NCBI GenBank assembly: GCA_028583415.1
Contig: CM053267.1
Location: 27,638,902-27,702,901 of the forward strand
Source of the DNA: Protea cynaroides
Taxonomy: Eukaryota > Streptophyta > Magnoliopsida > Proteales > Proteaceae
DNA: 64,000 nucleotides
Reading direction: 5' to 3'
In this document: one piece after another, positions 46,607 through 59,924 of the stretch
Position numbering within the stretch: the first letter of the stretch is position 1
Layout: every line of letters starts with the position of its first letter
Program-made: the position numbers and the translations under genes
Notes under the pieces: model-generated
What the model saw: the letters and a program-made list of their open reading frames with translations, nothing else
Database searches by the model: none
What the model was told of the DNA's origin: nothing

Positions 46607-48904
46607 GACCCGTATCAAACTAACCCGGTCTTACCACCTTGAACCAGATTTACCCATCATGGTCGAGTCAAATGGACCAAGGGCATGAAGGAGATCGAGA
46701 TCCCAGGTATAAAATCGACCCAAAAACACTTAATTTTAGGGGAGGGTCGCACACCCAGCTAAGCAAGGTCAGACCTCCCAAAACAGAAAGTCAGACCCTT
46801 AGTTTTGAAGGGAGGGTCGGACAGCTTAAGACCCTAGGGTCGACGGGATCATCGACCCTCCCATCGACCCTCGGTTTCTGACGAAACTGAAATTAGGAAA
46901 TTTCCTAATTTTTGGTTGGGGATTCTTTCCAAATCTCAATGGGATTATTATAGGACATTCCTAGTCTATTTAAAGGACGTTTCTAAGCCACTTTCACTCC
47001 TTTCACAACCCTAATTGAATTGAGAGAAAGAGAGAAGAGGGAAAAGAGGAAGAAAGGAGGCAAGGAAGAAGACTTAGCAAAAAGGAGAAGAATTTGCAGA
47101 GAAAAGTAATCTTCTCAGGTATGGATACTAATTCCATGAGTTTCTACAGACCTTAGGTTAGATATGGTTGAGTGTAGGATTTTGGAGAAACCCAAACCAT
47201 CCATCCATGGTTAGGTTTTCATGGAAAACCATAGGAGGATGCACGAAAGCTATTTAGATGGATTATACATGGTTCTAGACCATGGAACGACTGTTGAATG
47301 AATGTAGGAAGCAAGCCATAGGACCCCAAACACGAAGAATGGATTAAAAGTGGAAATTGGACCAGAGTGCACCGAGGGTCGATAGCCCATCCGACCCTAG
47401 GTGTTTCTGACCATCGACCCTCAACATTCGGGAAGTTCAGAATGGAGGGAGGCTCGATAGACCCATCGACCCTAGCATCGACCCTAGCATCGACCCTCAG
47501 TTAACAGCATGGTTTTTAAATTCGAAATTAATTCTAATTAAATTCTATCGACTTTGTTAGGTTTGCTAGCATTATAATAATACTGTAGAGGTGATTTTAA
47601 AGCTTGGAAAATTATCTTATAGCAAACTAAGGTGAGGAACCTTAACCCCAAAATAAATTGGTTAATAATAAACTGTTTTCTATTTCTTGAGTCCTATGCC
47701 ATGTTTGATTCTATGCGAATATGTTTGTAATGTGCATACAGCATGCCATCAAATATTTCTATTACTTGTTCATGCATATTTACTTTACTGTTTATAACAT
47801 GATGATGATGATGATGATAGGAATAGGCATGTGCTTGTATGTGTGTGGTTGATGTACTTGATGCGAGCGAGTATCAGGGGAGGTGTGATGAGAACGTCAA
47901 TAAACGTTAACCTTTGGCGGGTCTCAGCACTTTAGCTCTATCTCTAACTCAAGTCTTGTGCATTGACATCGTCGTATCGCCATTACCTTAGCAGAACTAT
48001 TATGTCGTAGAGTATCAGGGGAGGTGGTCTCGGTCCTTGTAGTCTCTGACTCTACCGGGGGGTCTTAGCTCTATCTCTATGGGCATTCTGAGGGATGCTG
48101 AGGTGAGGCCTTGGATACACTGTTTGGCATTAGGATTGGTTAGTAGCGAGCCCAGTTTGCAAGCCCTCGCTAACAGGGGCTTACGTGTTGGTATAGCATT
48201 ATATAGCAATAAACGTTAAGCTTTGTTGTATAATGTTATGGTAGGGTGGATGGGGACGACGATAAACGTTAACCTTCGGGCGGGCTTCCACACCCTGTGT
48301 ATAGAGGCGGTGTCAATAAACGTTAACCTTTGACCACCCAACCTTTCTATTGCACATTGCAAACTATAAACCAAGACCAAAGATATAAATTGATTTTTTT
48401 TGCATGCATATGTAATGTTGCATTGTTTTGGCTACTCACTGAGCCGTGTTGTCTGTTCACCCCTCGACGTCGAATATTTTTAGTTGATGATGCAGGTTAT
48501 ACAGTTGAAGATTTTATGAACGCGTCAACGTATGGGAATGTAGCAGCTATGGAAGTTGGAGCTGAAGACGATACACACGACTCCTCTTGCGAGTGCAACT
48601 CGTGTGTATTTGACTAGATATTTTTATAAGTTTCTTTATTGGATTTATAAGACATGTATTTGGTACTTAATTATTTATGTCTCAGTTAAACACAGAATAA
48701 TTTGCTATTATTTATGAATATTATTTTAGTTCTCAGTTCATTTATTTATAAGACTTCCGCTATTGTATATTTACTCTGATTATGATGGTGAGTATATAAA
48801 GGTTCAAGTAACGCGGGGATAGCCTATTTGAGATCCTGGTTGAACCGTTGGTTATTTAGCAGTTCATCACACCATTCTGAAATGTGTGGAATTAGGGTGT
48901 GACA
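46602..48904 (+). repeat. 3' LTR of E1
   Basis: Near-identical to 36892-39207, with the same TATA, donor (47119), GGTCGA clusters (46741-46872, 47374-47505), AATAAACGTTAACC modules and 33-codon frame (48516-48617). Confidence 0.97.
48516..48617 (+). CDS. Conserved 33-codon LTR frame, E1 3' LTR
   Basis: Same as the 5' LTR copy except for a Lys-to-Glu change, giving CECNSC, which is the majority form among the subfamilies. Confidence 0.4.
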   Translation: MNASTYGNVAAMEVGAEDDTHDSSCECNSCVFD

Positions 48905-50145
48905 CATCATGAGTATATGCTTGAGGTACCACAAGATTTTCTTGACTGCCTGCCAGTGATCAATGGTTGGATTGTGCATATGTTGGCAAACTCTACTGAC
49001 TGAGAACGAGATATCTAGCCTTTTGATTGTGAGGTACTGAAGTGCACCTATGGTGCTTTGGTACAGTTTTACATCATGAAATGGGGCTGCAACTTCATGT
49101 GAAAGAGGAACGATGGAACATGGTGTTGGCAATGGTTTGGCACCGTCCATCTTGGATCGTCGAAGAAGATCCACAACAGACTTTGTTTGTGATAAATGGA
49201 TTCCTTTATCAGTAGAGATTACTTCCACCCCTAGATAGTAATGAAGATTGCTGAGATCATTGATTGCAAATGCTTTGCTAATATCAATAATTACCTGTTT
49301 AACCATGTGAGAGTTTGATCCAATGACTATTATGTCATCCACGAATATGAGCACAAACAACTTGTGTTGTGATGTGATTTTGACATACAGGGCCACATCT
49401 GAGAAGGTGCTTGAGAACCCAATTGAGAGTAGAAAATTATCAAGTCTTTATGAGCAAGCTCTAGGAGCTTGTTTCAAGCCATAGAGTGCCTTCCTTAGTA
49501 GACATACATGATGAGGAAAACATGGATCAATGAAACCCTGCGGTTGAGGCATATAGACAATTTCCTCTAGGAATCCATTGGGAAATGAATTCTATATATC
49601 CAACTGCCGTAAACACCACCCGTTGGATACTGCAAGAGAGAGAACAACTCTAATTGTTGTGTGTTTTACAACTGGGCTGATGGTATCGAAATAGTCGATT
49701 CCTTCTTTTTGATGAAATCCTTTAGCAATAAGTCTGGCCTTGTACCTTGAGATGGTCCCATCTGGTAGTCTTTTGACTTGATACATTCATCTATTTCCTA
49801 CCAACTTCATGGATGGATGTGGTGGGACAGGCTTCCATGTGCTGTTCTTGAGTAATGCATTAAACTCATTACTCATGGCCTCACGCCATTTGGGATGTTT
49901 GTTGGCTGATGTGAAAGAAGTTGGTTCATCTTCTGAAGGGGGTATGGCAGCCAATAATTCTTGCGGTAGTGCATAAGAAGAGACATGTATGTTCAACTTG
50001 TTTATAGGCTTGACTACACCAGACCTGGATCGTGTCACCATTTGATGAGGCATGGGTTATGGGATGATAGGATTGGGAGTTGGTAAAGTTCCAGTGGTTT
50101 GTGATTCAGTTTGGATTGGGGGTTCATGGGTTGGGTTGGTGGTGT
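48905..50145 (-). pseudogene. Copia element, reverse transcriptase
   Basis: From 50053 on the minus strand: WREAMSNEFNALLKNSTW, RYKARLIAKGFHQ, TTIRVVLSLA, LYGLKQAPRA, LFVLIFVDDIIVIG (catalytic FVDD), LHYYLGVEV and ALQYLTIKRLDISFSV. This is a typical Ty1/copia RT. Stops occur after VGNR (expected W), in the QLDI region and near 49450. Downstream the frame enters E1 at 48905; upstream the Pro/Thr-rich integrase-RT linker enters E3 at 50145. Confidence 0.93.
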
Positions 50146-52412
50146 TGAACTTAATATGACACTGAGAAGGGGGGTGAATCAGTGTCTGAAACTTCTTCCT
50201 GATTATTTACTGCTGCCCAGAGCTGATAGAGATATATTCTTTTACACACACACAAACGTATGCAAATCTACCTTGCTACCACTCAGTGGCCAGGTCTTCC
50301 AGATTTGCACACCCATCCTGCAAGCCATTCCACACACACCAAAATATATAGGAAATAAACAGTCCACAACACAGGATATACGTGGTTCACCAACATAGTG
50401 TGTGATGGCTAGTCCACGGAGTAATACCCAACGGGCTCCGTATATACTCAATACACTTCTTTTTGCTGTCAACACAGTAGGGAGTACATACACCCAATTT
50501 ACCCAGCATAAAACTAGGAGGGCACACATGTACCAGGAATTCAGGTATCAAGTACCAATGTTCAGCACACGCTACACACCACGCTTAACCCGCACCACGG
50601 GAAACAAATAATAAATTTTTTAGGCTTATAAATTTGCCTTACAATTTTCCCCCACTAGCTAGGTATTCAACAATTTACACCTACGCTAGCATACAATAAA
50701 TTGAAAGCATAAATAGATAAGGAATTGAGAATCTCACAAACAATGCTTTCGAATGGCCAACAATCTCTCTGAAGCTTCACACTGCCCTTAGGTACTCTCT
50801 AACAGTCTTCAATGATGATAGAGATCGAAACACAGAGCACACCTCGCTCACAGGCTTCTAATCTCTTCCACATAACCCATAATCACCATGAATATGAAAA
50901 TAAAAGATCTACTGACCTCTCACAGGGATTTAACACTCCATTGATGCACAGAGAAGAGGTATTAGGTGATTGATCACTCCCCCAGGGCACGAAACCCTAA
51001 AAATCCTTCTCTCTGCCTTTAAAACGCTCTTTTCAATTTTTCTCTTGGTTTTCATGACTCCCAATGGCACTCAATCTATAGAGCATCCAAAAATATGGAA
51101 ACTGCAACTTGAACAGACTGATTTGGAGCTCGGATGAAGAGGTTATGTCGGTTTGAAGTTTGACCAATCAGAAAATTCAAAATGGAATCTTTCAGAGTTG
51201 TACCGTGCACCTGCGATACACTGGAGCGCTGCCTCCTTATGCGTTGTCGCATTCTATTTTGCGCTCAAGGGATATGCATAAATAACCGTCGGATAAGCCT
51301 TTAAAAGGCAGGATTATACATGAGCCGCTGGATTTGCATCAATCGCGTTAAGCGCGATTGGCTTCAATCTCAACCGCAAGATCTGGATCAACCACGGCGT
51401 AGTACCGCCCGTGCGTCACACAAAATCAGGATAGTACTCCATGCAACAGAGACCATTGTAATAACCTGCATCCAACCAGTCCAAAAGCGAGCGATGGAAT
51501 CTCGACGCGCCGGCTCCGATACACTCAAGCCCGCCTTGATCTGGGCCATTCAAATTAGATCTTGACAACGTGGCTCAAATCCGGCCGTCCAAATAGTTTC
51601 TTTTCTCATTTATTGTAATTAAAACATTAATCTTAAACTTATGATAATTGCAAATAGGTCCCTCAACTATAATAAAACTATACGGTTTTCCCTGTAACAC
51701 ATATACTCATCGAGAGCTCCTATTTTTGCCATTTTTGGACCGTTTAGATGAGAATCACGATATCTCCCTCATCTGAAGTCGGAATTGAGTGATTCAAGTT
51801 GCGTTGGAAAGCTAACTCAACGCTCTACATCTTTCCAATGCCGAATCTCCATGAACCTGCTATGGGACCCACCAAAAAGAGGCCCAAAGTTAAAAGTCTA
51901 TAAAACCATGGAATTTGAACCCAAAACTTTGCGTGCATGCATGCCAAGTGCCGTGGGCTGCCGTGTTGACATGTCACCTTTCCACCACACCCGTGGGTCC
52001 CACTCACATTTTTCTCTCTCCTCTTTCTCTCTCTTCTGATTCTCTCTCTTCTTTCTCTCTGTTATATTTCTCTCTTCAATGCCACAACACAAAAAACATG
52101 AGAAACATGAACATGATCAGAAAAGCTTCAGGAACACTGTCGCATCATCAAAAACTTGGCCACATCACCTGTGGGGTCCATAAACACTCTCTCTCATCAA
52201 AGATGATGTAGAATGCCATTTAACTCGATGCAAGCCATCTGAAACACATGTAGAACACTGTAGAACACACAAGCAAAGTTACTCCATCTTTGCCATTGCA
52301 CTGACACTCTCTCTCCTGCATTGATACTCTCTCTCATAATTTCTTTGACTGAATGCTCATCAACATAGTCACATCAATCAAGTTATCAACAATGACAACA
52401 TAAAGTCCAACA
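50146..52412 (-). repeat. 3' LTR of E3 (LTR A)
   Basis: Direct repeat of LTR B, about 95% identical over the first 100 bp by eye. In element sense it starts TGTTGGACTTTATGTTGTC. It keeps the unfilled site (about 52150) where the other LTR received the 5-kb insertion. Confidence 0.93.
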
Positions 52413-52996
52413 ATCTCTCGCTTTGGAATTGTTGGCAACTCATTATGCACATGAGATCTTTCTCCCCCTTTGACAACAAATACAAAGGGACATGACACAT
52501 AGGAGTGCCCACCGCATCTTTCCAATCCTATGGGCTTAAAAAAATAATAAACCATTACATCAACACATAAAAACATCACCAGACTCCCCCTGAGTCTAAC
52601 ATAAGAAGAGGAAGAATAACTAGCATATACCATTCAATATGTAAATACCAAAGGACTCCCCCTAAGTCCATCATAGGGAGCAAAAAGGATATAACAAATA
52701 CACATCGCCCCCTATCACTGGTGCAAAGAAGGCCACACTCTGACACTGTCATGGATGACTGTAGTAAATGTTCCTGATAACATATTAATGCAAAGAAGTA
52801 TTTCTAGCTACCATACTCTGATTGACATAACATTGCTCATCTGATGTTTGCTCCACCAAGATGCAATAACACAAGGAATTATACCATTCACCTGATGATT
52901 CCAAGCACTTACACTCTTCTGCAATCAATAGAGTCTGTTTGGGGGCAAAAATGAACATCTAGTAAGCTCCCCCTCTCCATGTGCACCTCAGTACAC

Positions 52997-54696
52997 CTAG
53001 TGCCTAGGAGGTGTGTTCCCTCTCACACCCAACTTGGGTGGTGTAGGGGTGGTAAGTGTTTTTATGTGCCTTTCTCTCCAAACTGCATGACCATTCACCT
53101 TGGCCCTTTGTTTAGGCTTCTCCACAGACGCTCTTTTCTGACAATGCCTGTCAACTAGCTCAGCCACAGTCCTCTGTCTCTGTCTAACCACACCAACTGA
53201 AGACCTCTCTACTGTCTTCTTTCTCCATACATTGTACAAAGCCATATGAGACTGATCATAGAACTGAGACCATACCTTGGCCTGTTTTCTGAATTGGCTT
53301 TTTGAACCTCTTCTTTTTTTAGTTCTAGAAAGCTAATAATCTCTCTCTGCATGAACAAGCTGGGGGGTGAGCACTGCCTTGCATCGCTTGGCCCAATGCC
53401 CAAGTGTATGGCATCTAAGGCACTCAACTAGCCTCATCTGGGGTGACGTGGATGTCTTCCTCCCATAATTACTAACACAAAATCTGGATGTACAATTTGC
53501 ACTCCTATGCCCATACCCATTGCACCTGTGACAATATCCATGAAAATATGACTGTCTCATAAGGGAATGTCTGTGCCAACTAGGTATAGGTCCATGCCTC
53601 ATGATGTGTACTACCTGTCTCTGTTGAAAAACCTACTGCCTGTGACTTTCATGACTAGACCTACTGAATCTGCTCTGCTCAACTGGTCTCTGCTAATGAA
53701 TTCTATCAATCCTGTCACTCTGCATACTGCCTGTCTTCCCTGTCTGAGCTCTTTGCTGAGAAACACCTCTACACTGTGCCTGGTGTGATGAAGGTCTTGC
53801 ATTACTGTGCCTCTGCTCTCTCCGCTGGGCAATACCTCTATATTGTGTCTGGTGTGCTGGAGGTATTACATCACTATGCCTCTGCACTCTATTCCTCTGT
53901 CTCTTATTTTGGGTCTTTATCTGTGATCTGCTTAAGCTTTGTCTCTGTGGCCTACGAGATGTCTCAACATGCTCTGTAGTAGAATCAAAACTAATGGTGG
54001 ATGGACTTTGACAATTTCCACTCTGAGTTGTACATCTGGTAATCTCCTCAACCACTGGTGGGATGCAACTCTGGCTCATCTGCACCTCTATCAACTGAGC
54101 TCTCAACGTAGTGATCTCCCTCTCAGATCCCTACACATCTCATCTATGCTGATGACCAGAGCCTCTAAAGCTGTAATGAAAAAGCTGGAGTCCTTTACTT
54201 GTGTCTTCAAAATTGAAATAGTCTCATTTGTACTATGAAGGTCACAAGATACAACTGTGAGTCTCTCTCTCTCAAGTCTCAAGTCATCTTGAGCTGCTCT
54301 CAGCTCTCTAGTCAAGTCAATCTCTGGTAGAAGATCCTTTATTCGGATAGTAGAGCACTCATCTGAACTCCCATTATCTACCTCTGAAGTGGAATCAATG
54401 TCTAGTGATGCATGAGCTTTAAAGGCAAACTCATCTCCATGTAAACTCTGTATTCTATCTCATAATGCCATTGCTATCTCGCAACCACTAACTCGGACTT
54501 TCACACAATCTCCCAATACATCCTTGATTGCATTCTTAGCTATAGACTCATACAGGGCATCCACCTTCCCAGTATACACTGCTTCCCACACATCAAAGCC
54601 AAGAGAACCCAAATATATTTCCATCCTTCTCTTTCAGAACACATATTCTATTCCATCAAACAGTGGAGGCTTGTTAAAACCTTCACCTAGTGCCAT
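52997..54696 (-). pseudogene. E3 gag-like protein with two zinc knuckles
   Basis: Starts M-A-L-G-E-G-F-N with a copia-type gag N terminus (PPLFDG, then RME-Y-L-SLG-DVW). A coiled-coil-like segment follows (about 54315-54110), then an Arg/Gln/Ser-rich part with 'QHRQ/RGVSQQR' repeats, then two CCHC knuckles, CHRCNGYGHRSANC and CLRCHTLGHWAKRC (about 53540-53380), and a basic C terminus. Damage: TGA where W is expected at about 54635 and 54440, plus frame changes near 53690, 53610 and 53335. No protease or RT motif follows. Confidence 0.75.
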
Positions 54697-54746
54697 AACT
54701 GTCCTCTGATCACTCAGCTGCTAATTAAGCTGTCACTGAGCCTAGC

Positions 54747-54758
54747 GCTCTGATACCA
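54747..54758 (-). other. Primer-binding site of E3 (tRNA-Met)
   Basis: TGGTATCAGAGC on the minus strand, five bases after the end of LTR B. This fixes the element's orientation. Confidence 0.9.
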
Positions 54759-54763
54759 ATTGA

Positions 54764-56781
54764 TGAACTTGATATGACACTGAGAGGGGGGGTGAATCAG
54801 TGTCTGAAACTTTTCTCTGATTATTTACTACTGCCCAGAGCTGATGGAGATATATTCTTTTACACACACACAAATGTATGCAAATCTACCTCGCTACCAC
54901 TCAGTGGCCAGGTCTACCAGATTTGTATACCCATCCTGCAAGCCATTCCGCATACTCCAAAATATATAGGAAATAAACAGTCCACAACATAGGATATATG
55001 TGGTTCACCAACACAGTGTGTGATGGCTAGTCCACGGAGTAATGCCCAACGGGCTCCGTATATACTCAATATACTTCTTTTTGCTGTCTACACAGCAGGG
55101 AGTACATACACCCAATTTACCCAGCATAAAATTAAGAGGGCACACATGTTCCAGGAATTTAGGTACCAAGTACCAGTGTTCAGCACACGCTGCACACCAC
55201 GCTTAACCCGCACCCACGGAAAGCAAATAACAATTTTTTTAGGCTTATAAATTTGCCTTACAATTTTCCCCCACTAGCTAGGTATTCAACAATTTACACC
55301 TATGCTAGCATACAATAAATTGAAAGCATAAATAGATAAGGAATTGAGAATCTCACAAACAATGCTTTCGAATGACCAACAATCTCTCTGAAGCTTCACA
55401 CTGCCCTCAGGTACTCTCTAACAGTCTTCAATGATGATAGAGAACGATACACAGAGCACACCTCGCTCACAGGCTTCTAATCTCTTCCACATAACCCATA
55501 ATCACCATGAATATAAAAATAAAAGCTCTACTGACCTCTCACAGGGATTTAGCACTCCATTGATGCACAGAGAAGAGGTAGTAGGTGATTGATCACTCTC
55601 ATAGGGCACGAAACCCTAGAAATCCTTCTCTCTGCCTTTAAAATGTACTTTCCAATTTTTTTCTTTGTTTTCACGACTCCCAATGGTGCCCAATGTATAG
55701 AGCATCCCAAAATATGGAAACTGCAACTTGAACGGACCGATTTTGAGCACGGATGAAGAAGTTATGTCGGTTTGAAGTTCGGCCAATCAGAAAATTCAAA
55801 ATCGAATCTTTTGGAGTCATACCGTGCACCTGCGATACATTAGAGCGCTGCCGCCTTATGCATTGTCGCATTCTGATTGGCGCTCAAGGGATCTGCATAA
55901 ATAACTATCGGATAAGCCTTTAAAAGGCAGGATTATACATGAGCCGCTGGATCTGCATCAATCGCGTCAAGCCCGATCGGCTTCAATCTCAACCGCAAGA
56001 TCTAGATCAACCGCGGCGTAGTACCGCCCGTGCGTCACACGGAATCAGGATATTACTCCATGCAACAGAGACCATTGTAATAACCTGTATCCAACCAATC
56101 CAAAAGTGCGCGATGGAATCTCGAGGCGTCGGCTCCGATACACTCAAGCCCGCCTTGGTCTGGGCCATTCAAAGTGGATCTTGACGACGTGGCTCAAATC
56201 CGGCCGTCCAATCAGTTTCTTTTCTCATTTATTGTAATTACAGCATTAATCTTCAACTTCTGGTAATTGCAAATAGGTCCCTCAACTATAATAAAACTAT
56301 ACGGTTTTCCCTGTAACACATATACTCACCGAGAGCTCTTATTTTTGCCATTTTTCGACCGTTTCGACGAGAATCGTGATATCTCCCTCATCCCAAGTCG
56401 GAATTGAGCGATTCAAGTTGCGTTGGAAAGCTAACTCGACGCTCTACATCTTTCCAATGCCAGATCTCCATGAACCTAATGCGAAACCCAACAAAAATAG
56501 GCCCAAAGTTAAAAGTCTATAAAACCTTAGAATTTGAACCCGAAACTTTGCGTGCATGCATGCCAAGTGCCGTGGGCTGCCGTGTTGACATGTCACCTTG
56601 CCACCACACCCGTGGGTCCCACTCACATTTTTTTCTCTCTCCTCTTTCTCTCTCTTCTGATTCTCTCTCTTCTTTCTCTCTCTTAAATTTTTCTCTTCAA
56701 TGCCACAACACAAGAAACATGAGAAACATAAACATGATAAAAAAAGCTTCAGGAACACTATCGCACCATCAGAAACTCAAC
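54764..56781 (-). repeat. 5' LTR of E3 (LTR B), first segment
   Basis: Matches LTR A from its start to about 52150; interrupted at 56781 by the solo LTR and resumes at 61862-62097. Confidence 0.93.
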
Positions 56782-59700
56782 TGTAAGCACCCCATTTTTG
56801 CCACCCTCTGCATAAGTGAACTAATATGGCAGGTTTCTGGCCTTTAACCCAAAGATTTGTGATTCTCCACTGAACCCCACAGCAGGGTCATGGGCTATTA
56901 TCTACTTGGATGAATAGGTTGTGAAATTATCTTCGAAATGAGACCAGAATCATCAAATTCTGACTTCAAACAAGGAAGATATCGTAGTTTGAAAATGCAA
57001 GGGCATTTACGTAATTATCGTACGATGCATGTATTATCATTCAAACTTCAAGACATCATATCTTGGTCATCTGATATCAAAATCAGATGATTCCAAGGCC
57101 AATATTCCTTTTTTTCAGTCCTCTTCAAAGTGGACGTGAAAAAATTCCGGGCAGAAGTCATCAGTGGGCCCCATGCGAGCTTTCATGCAAAATTATCGTT
57201 AGAACTTCAAAGCTTTATATTTTTTTGTTCTACGTCGGATTCAGATGATTCCAAGGCCATTATTCTTCATTTGTGATGTCCTACAAAGTGGTTGTGGAAA
57301 ATCTCGGGTAAAAGTCTCCGGAGGGTCCCATGCAAAATTACTTATAAAAATGGTCATTTAATATTCAAAAAATCATATTTTGATCATTCCATATCCGAAT
57401 CAGGTGATTCCAGTCTCATTAAGTTCCATTTTTAGTGCTCTACAAAGTGGACGTAAAATATTTCCGGTAGAAGCCTCCGAAGGATCTCATGCAGAATGAT
57501 CAGTCAAATTATCGATAATTGGTCCGCTTAAACTTCAAAAATTCATAAGTTGACCATTTTACTTCCAAATGAGGTGATTCAAGTTCCTATATTCCTCATT
57601 TTTAATGTTCTACAAAATGAACGCAAAAAATTTAGAATAAAGGCTATCAGAAAATTCCGTGTGGGACGACAGTGGAAATGGCCCATGAAATGATAGAAAG
57701 AGAAAACCCATTTAATTCCAGTCAACTCAGCTCAAGCCAAGCCAGTTTGGCCCAACCCAGTTAATCCTTGTCAATCTGGACCAATTCATGTCGGTGCTTA
57801 TGCATGTATTTCTTTTATATATTATTTATATGTTTATATAATATATAATATATTATAATATATCATATAATCTATACACATGTCTTATATGTATATTATA
57901 TTATATATATTAATATATTAATATATTGTATACTTATATGTTTTATATAAAAAAGAAGTAGGATCCGAATAAAATCTAAAAAGAAAGGAAGAAGGAAAGA
58001 TTGAGTTGAGAGAAGAATGAGAGTGATAGAGAGAATCTGGAAAATTTGAGGACTCAAATAGGAGGATCGAGAAGAGAAGTTGAAGAAGGAAAGAAGAAAT
58101 ATAAAAAGAAAAAAAAATAGAAAAATCTAGAAGAGAGAAGACCGAGAAGAAGGAGGAGGAAGGAGGGAGAGAGGCCGAAAAGAAGGAAGAGAAAAAAAAA
58201 GAAAAAAAAAAAAAGAAAGAGACCGAAAGAGGGGGAGGAGATCGAGGAGAAGAGGAGAAAAGGAGGAAGTAGGAGCTGGAGAGAAGAGGGGGGCGTTGAG
58301 AAGAAGAGAGAAAGGAGGAGGTGGAAAGAAACCGAGAAGAGAGAGAGGAAGAAAAGGAAGAAGCAGGAGGTGGAGAGGAGAAGAAAAAAAAATAATTAAA
58401 AAAATCAGAATCGAGAAAAGGAGAAGGAGGAGGACGGTGAGAGAAAGAAACAAAAAAAAGAGAAAAAAAAATAGAAAGGAAGGGGGGAAGACCGAGAAGA
58501 AGGAGGAGGTGGAGAGGAGAAGAAAAAGGAAAAAAAATCAGAAAAGAAGATCGATAAGAGGAGAAGAGAGGGGGAGAACCGATGAAGAAAAAACAAAAAA
58601 AAAAAAAAACAAAAAGAGGAGTTGGAGAAGAAAGGCGAGAAGGAAGCAGAAGATGAAGATGAAGAAGAAGGAGCAAGGAAGGCTCCCTGCAACTCAGGTA
58701 AGCCGTTTCTGTTTTGATTTTTTTATTTTATTTATATATAAGATGTTCATTGCTGTCACTCAACTATCACCAAAACCTGCTCCCCTAAACCCTCAATCGA
58801 ACACCTCATCTCTCCTATCACCCAGTTCCACTGCACAAACCAGTCTTGCCCATGATTCCATCACAAATCTTGATCCCATGTAAGCCATTGTATGTATCTT
58901 AATTAAATTTTAGTCATCGACATGAATTTAATTTGATCCACTGCATGGATTTTTTATGTGCTTGAATTTCAGCCATTTGATCATGAAATTTTATATGATG
59001 ATAATAGTTTTGATCATGAAATATCTGTGGTGATAATGGGTCCGACCACTTGTTCGGAGTTTTATGAAATTGGTCCATCATATACTTGAGGTTTCATGTG
59101 ATTAACTTGATCATCATTTTAGCCATGACTGAAATTTCTATGAACCATTGAACTTGGGATTTTGATGTGAAATAAATATGGACCCTTGATCTTGGAATTT
59201 TAAGTGAAATTTTTGGGCCATTTGATTTTGGATATTAAGGTGATTAAATATGGACCATTGATATGGATTTTGGATGATTAAATTATGGCCATCTAATCTG
59301 GATCTGATCTTGGGAATTTGATGTGATTAATTGGATCAATTACATGTAGGAATTTCATATGATCAAAATTGATCTGAAAATGCTTAGAATTTTATGAAAT
59401 TGGTCCCATTGGTTTGAAATTTAAGGTGATTAAATATGGACCATTGATATGGATTTTGGATGATTAAATTATGGTCATCTGATCTGGATCTGATCTTGGG
59501 AGTTTGATGTGATTAATTGTGACCATTGATTTGAAACTTTTTAATGCAAATTTGTATATGGCCATTTGATGTTAAGTTATTTTCACATGATTTAATTATG
59601 GCCTTTGATCTTGAGCCATTGATTGATAAAATTTGATCCATTAGATGATCAATTGATTTTCGATTATGTGATGACATTAAATCTGAACCATTGGATTCCA

Positions 59701-59924
59701 TGTTGATATGTCCACCATCTTGATGCTTGCATGATTCTTGCTATTTTGGAATGTTACACATGCTTATTGCCATATTTATGCGCCACATGCTTACTGTCAT
59801 ATTTAGATGATTACTGCCATGTTTGGACGCTTACTGCTATGTTTGGATTACTACCACTGCTATAGTTGGAATGTTTTCATTCATCATATTCGTCTTGGAA
59901 AGAGATATATTGAAAAATAACAGT

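Larger units (their letters stand above)
36892..48904 (+). mobile_element. Complete Tekay-like chromovirus E1 (Ty3/gypsy)
   Basis: 12,013 bp with perfect duplication CATCA (36887-36891 and 48905-48909), inserted in the RT/RNase H region of the copia element. LTRs are 36892-39207 (2,316 bp) and 46602-48904 (2,303 bp), nearly identical by eye. PBS 39211-39222, antisense gene 40837-39594, gag 41772-43046, pol 43118-46606 and polypurine tract 46588-46601. Every frame carries at least one lesion, so the copy is non-autonomous now. Confidence 0.97.

Noticed and set aside
39211..54758. tRNA-Met gene fragments
   Set aside because: Only 12-nt primer-binding sites complementary to the tRNA 3' end; no tRNA body.
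58296..58883. 195-codon Arg/Lys/Glu-rich frame
   Set aside because: Purine-tract artefact at the same LTR position as the pyrimidine block of the inverted copy.
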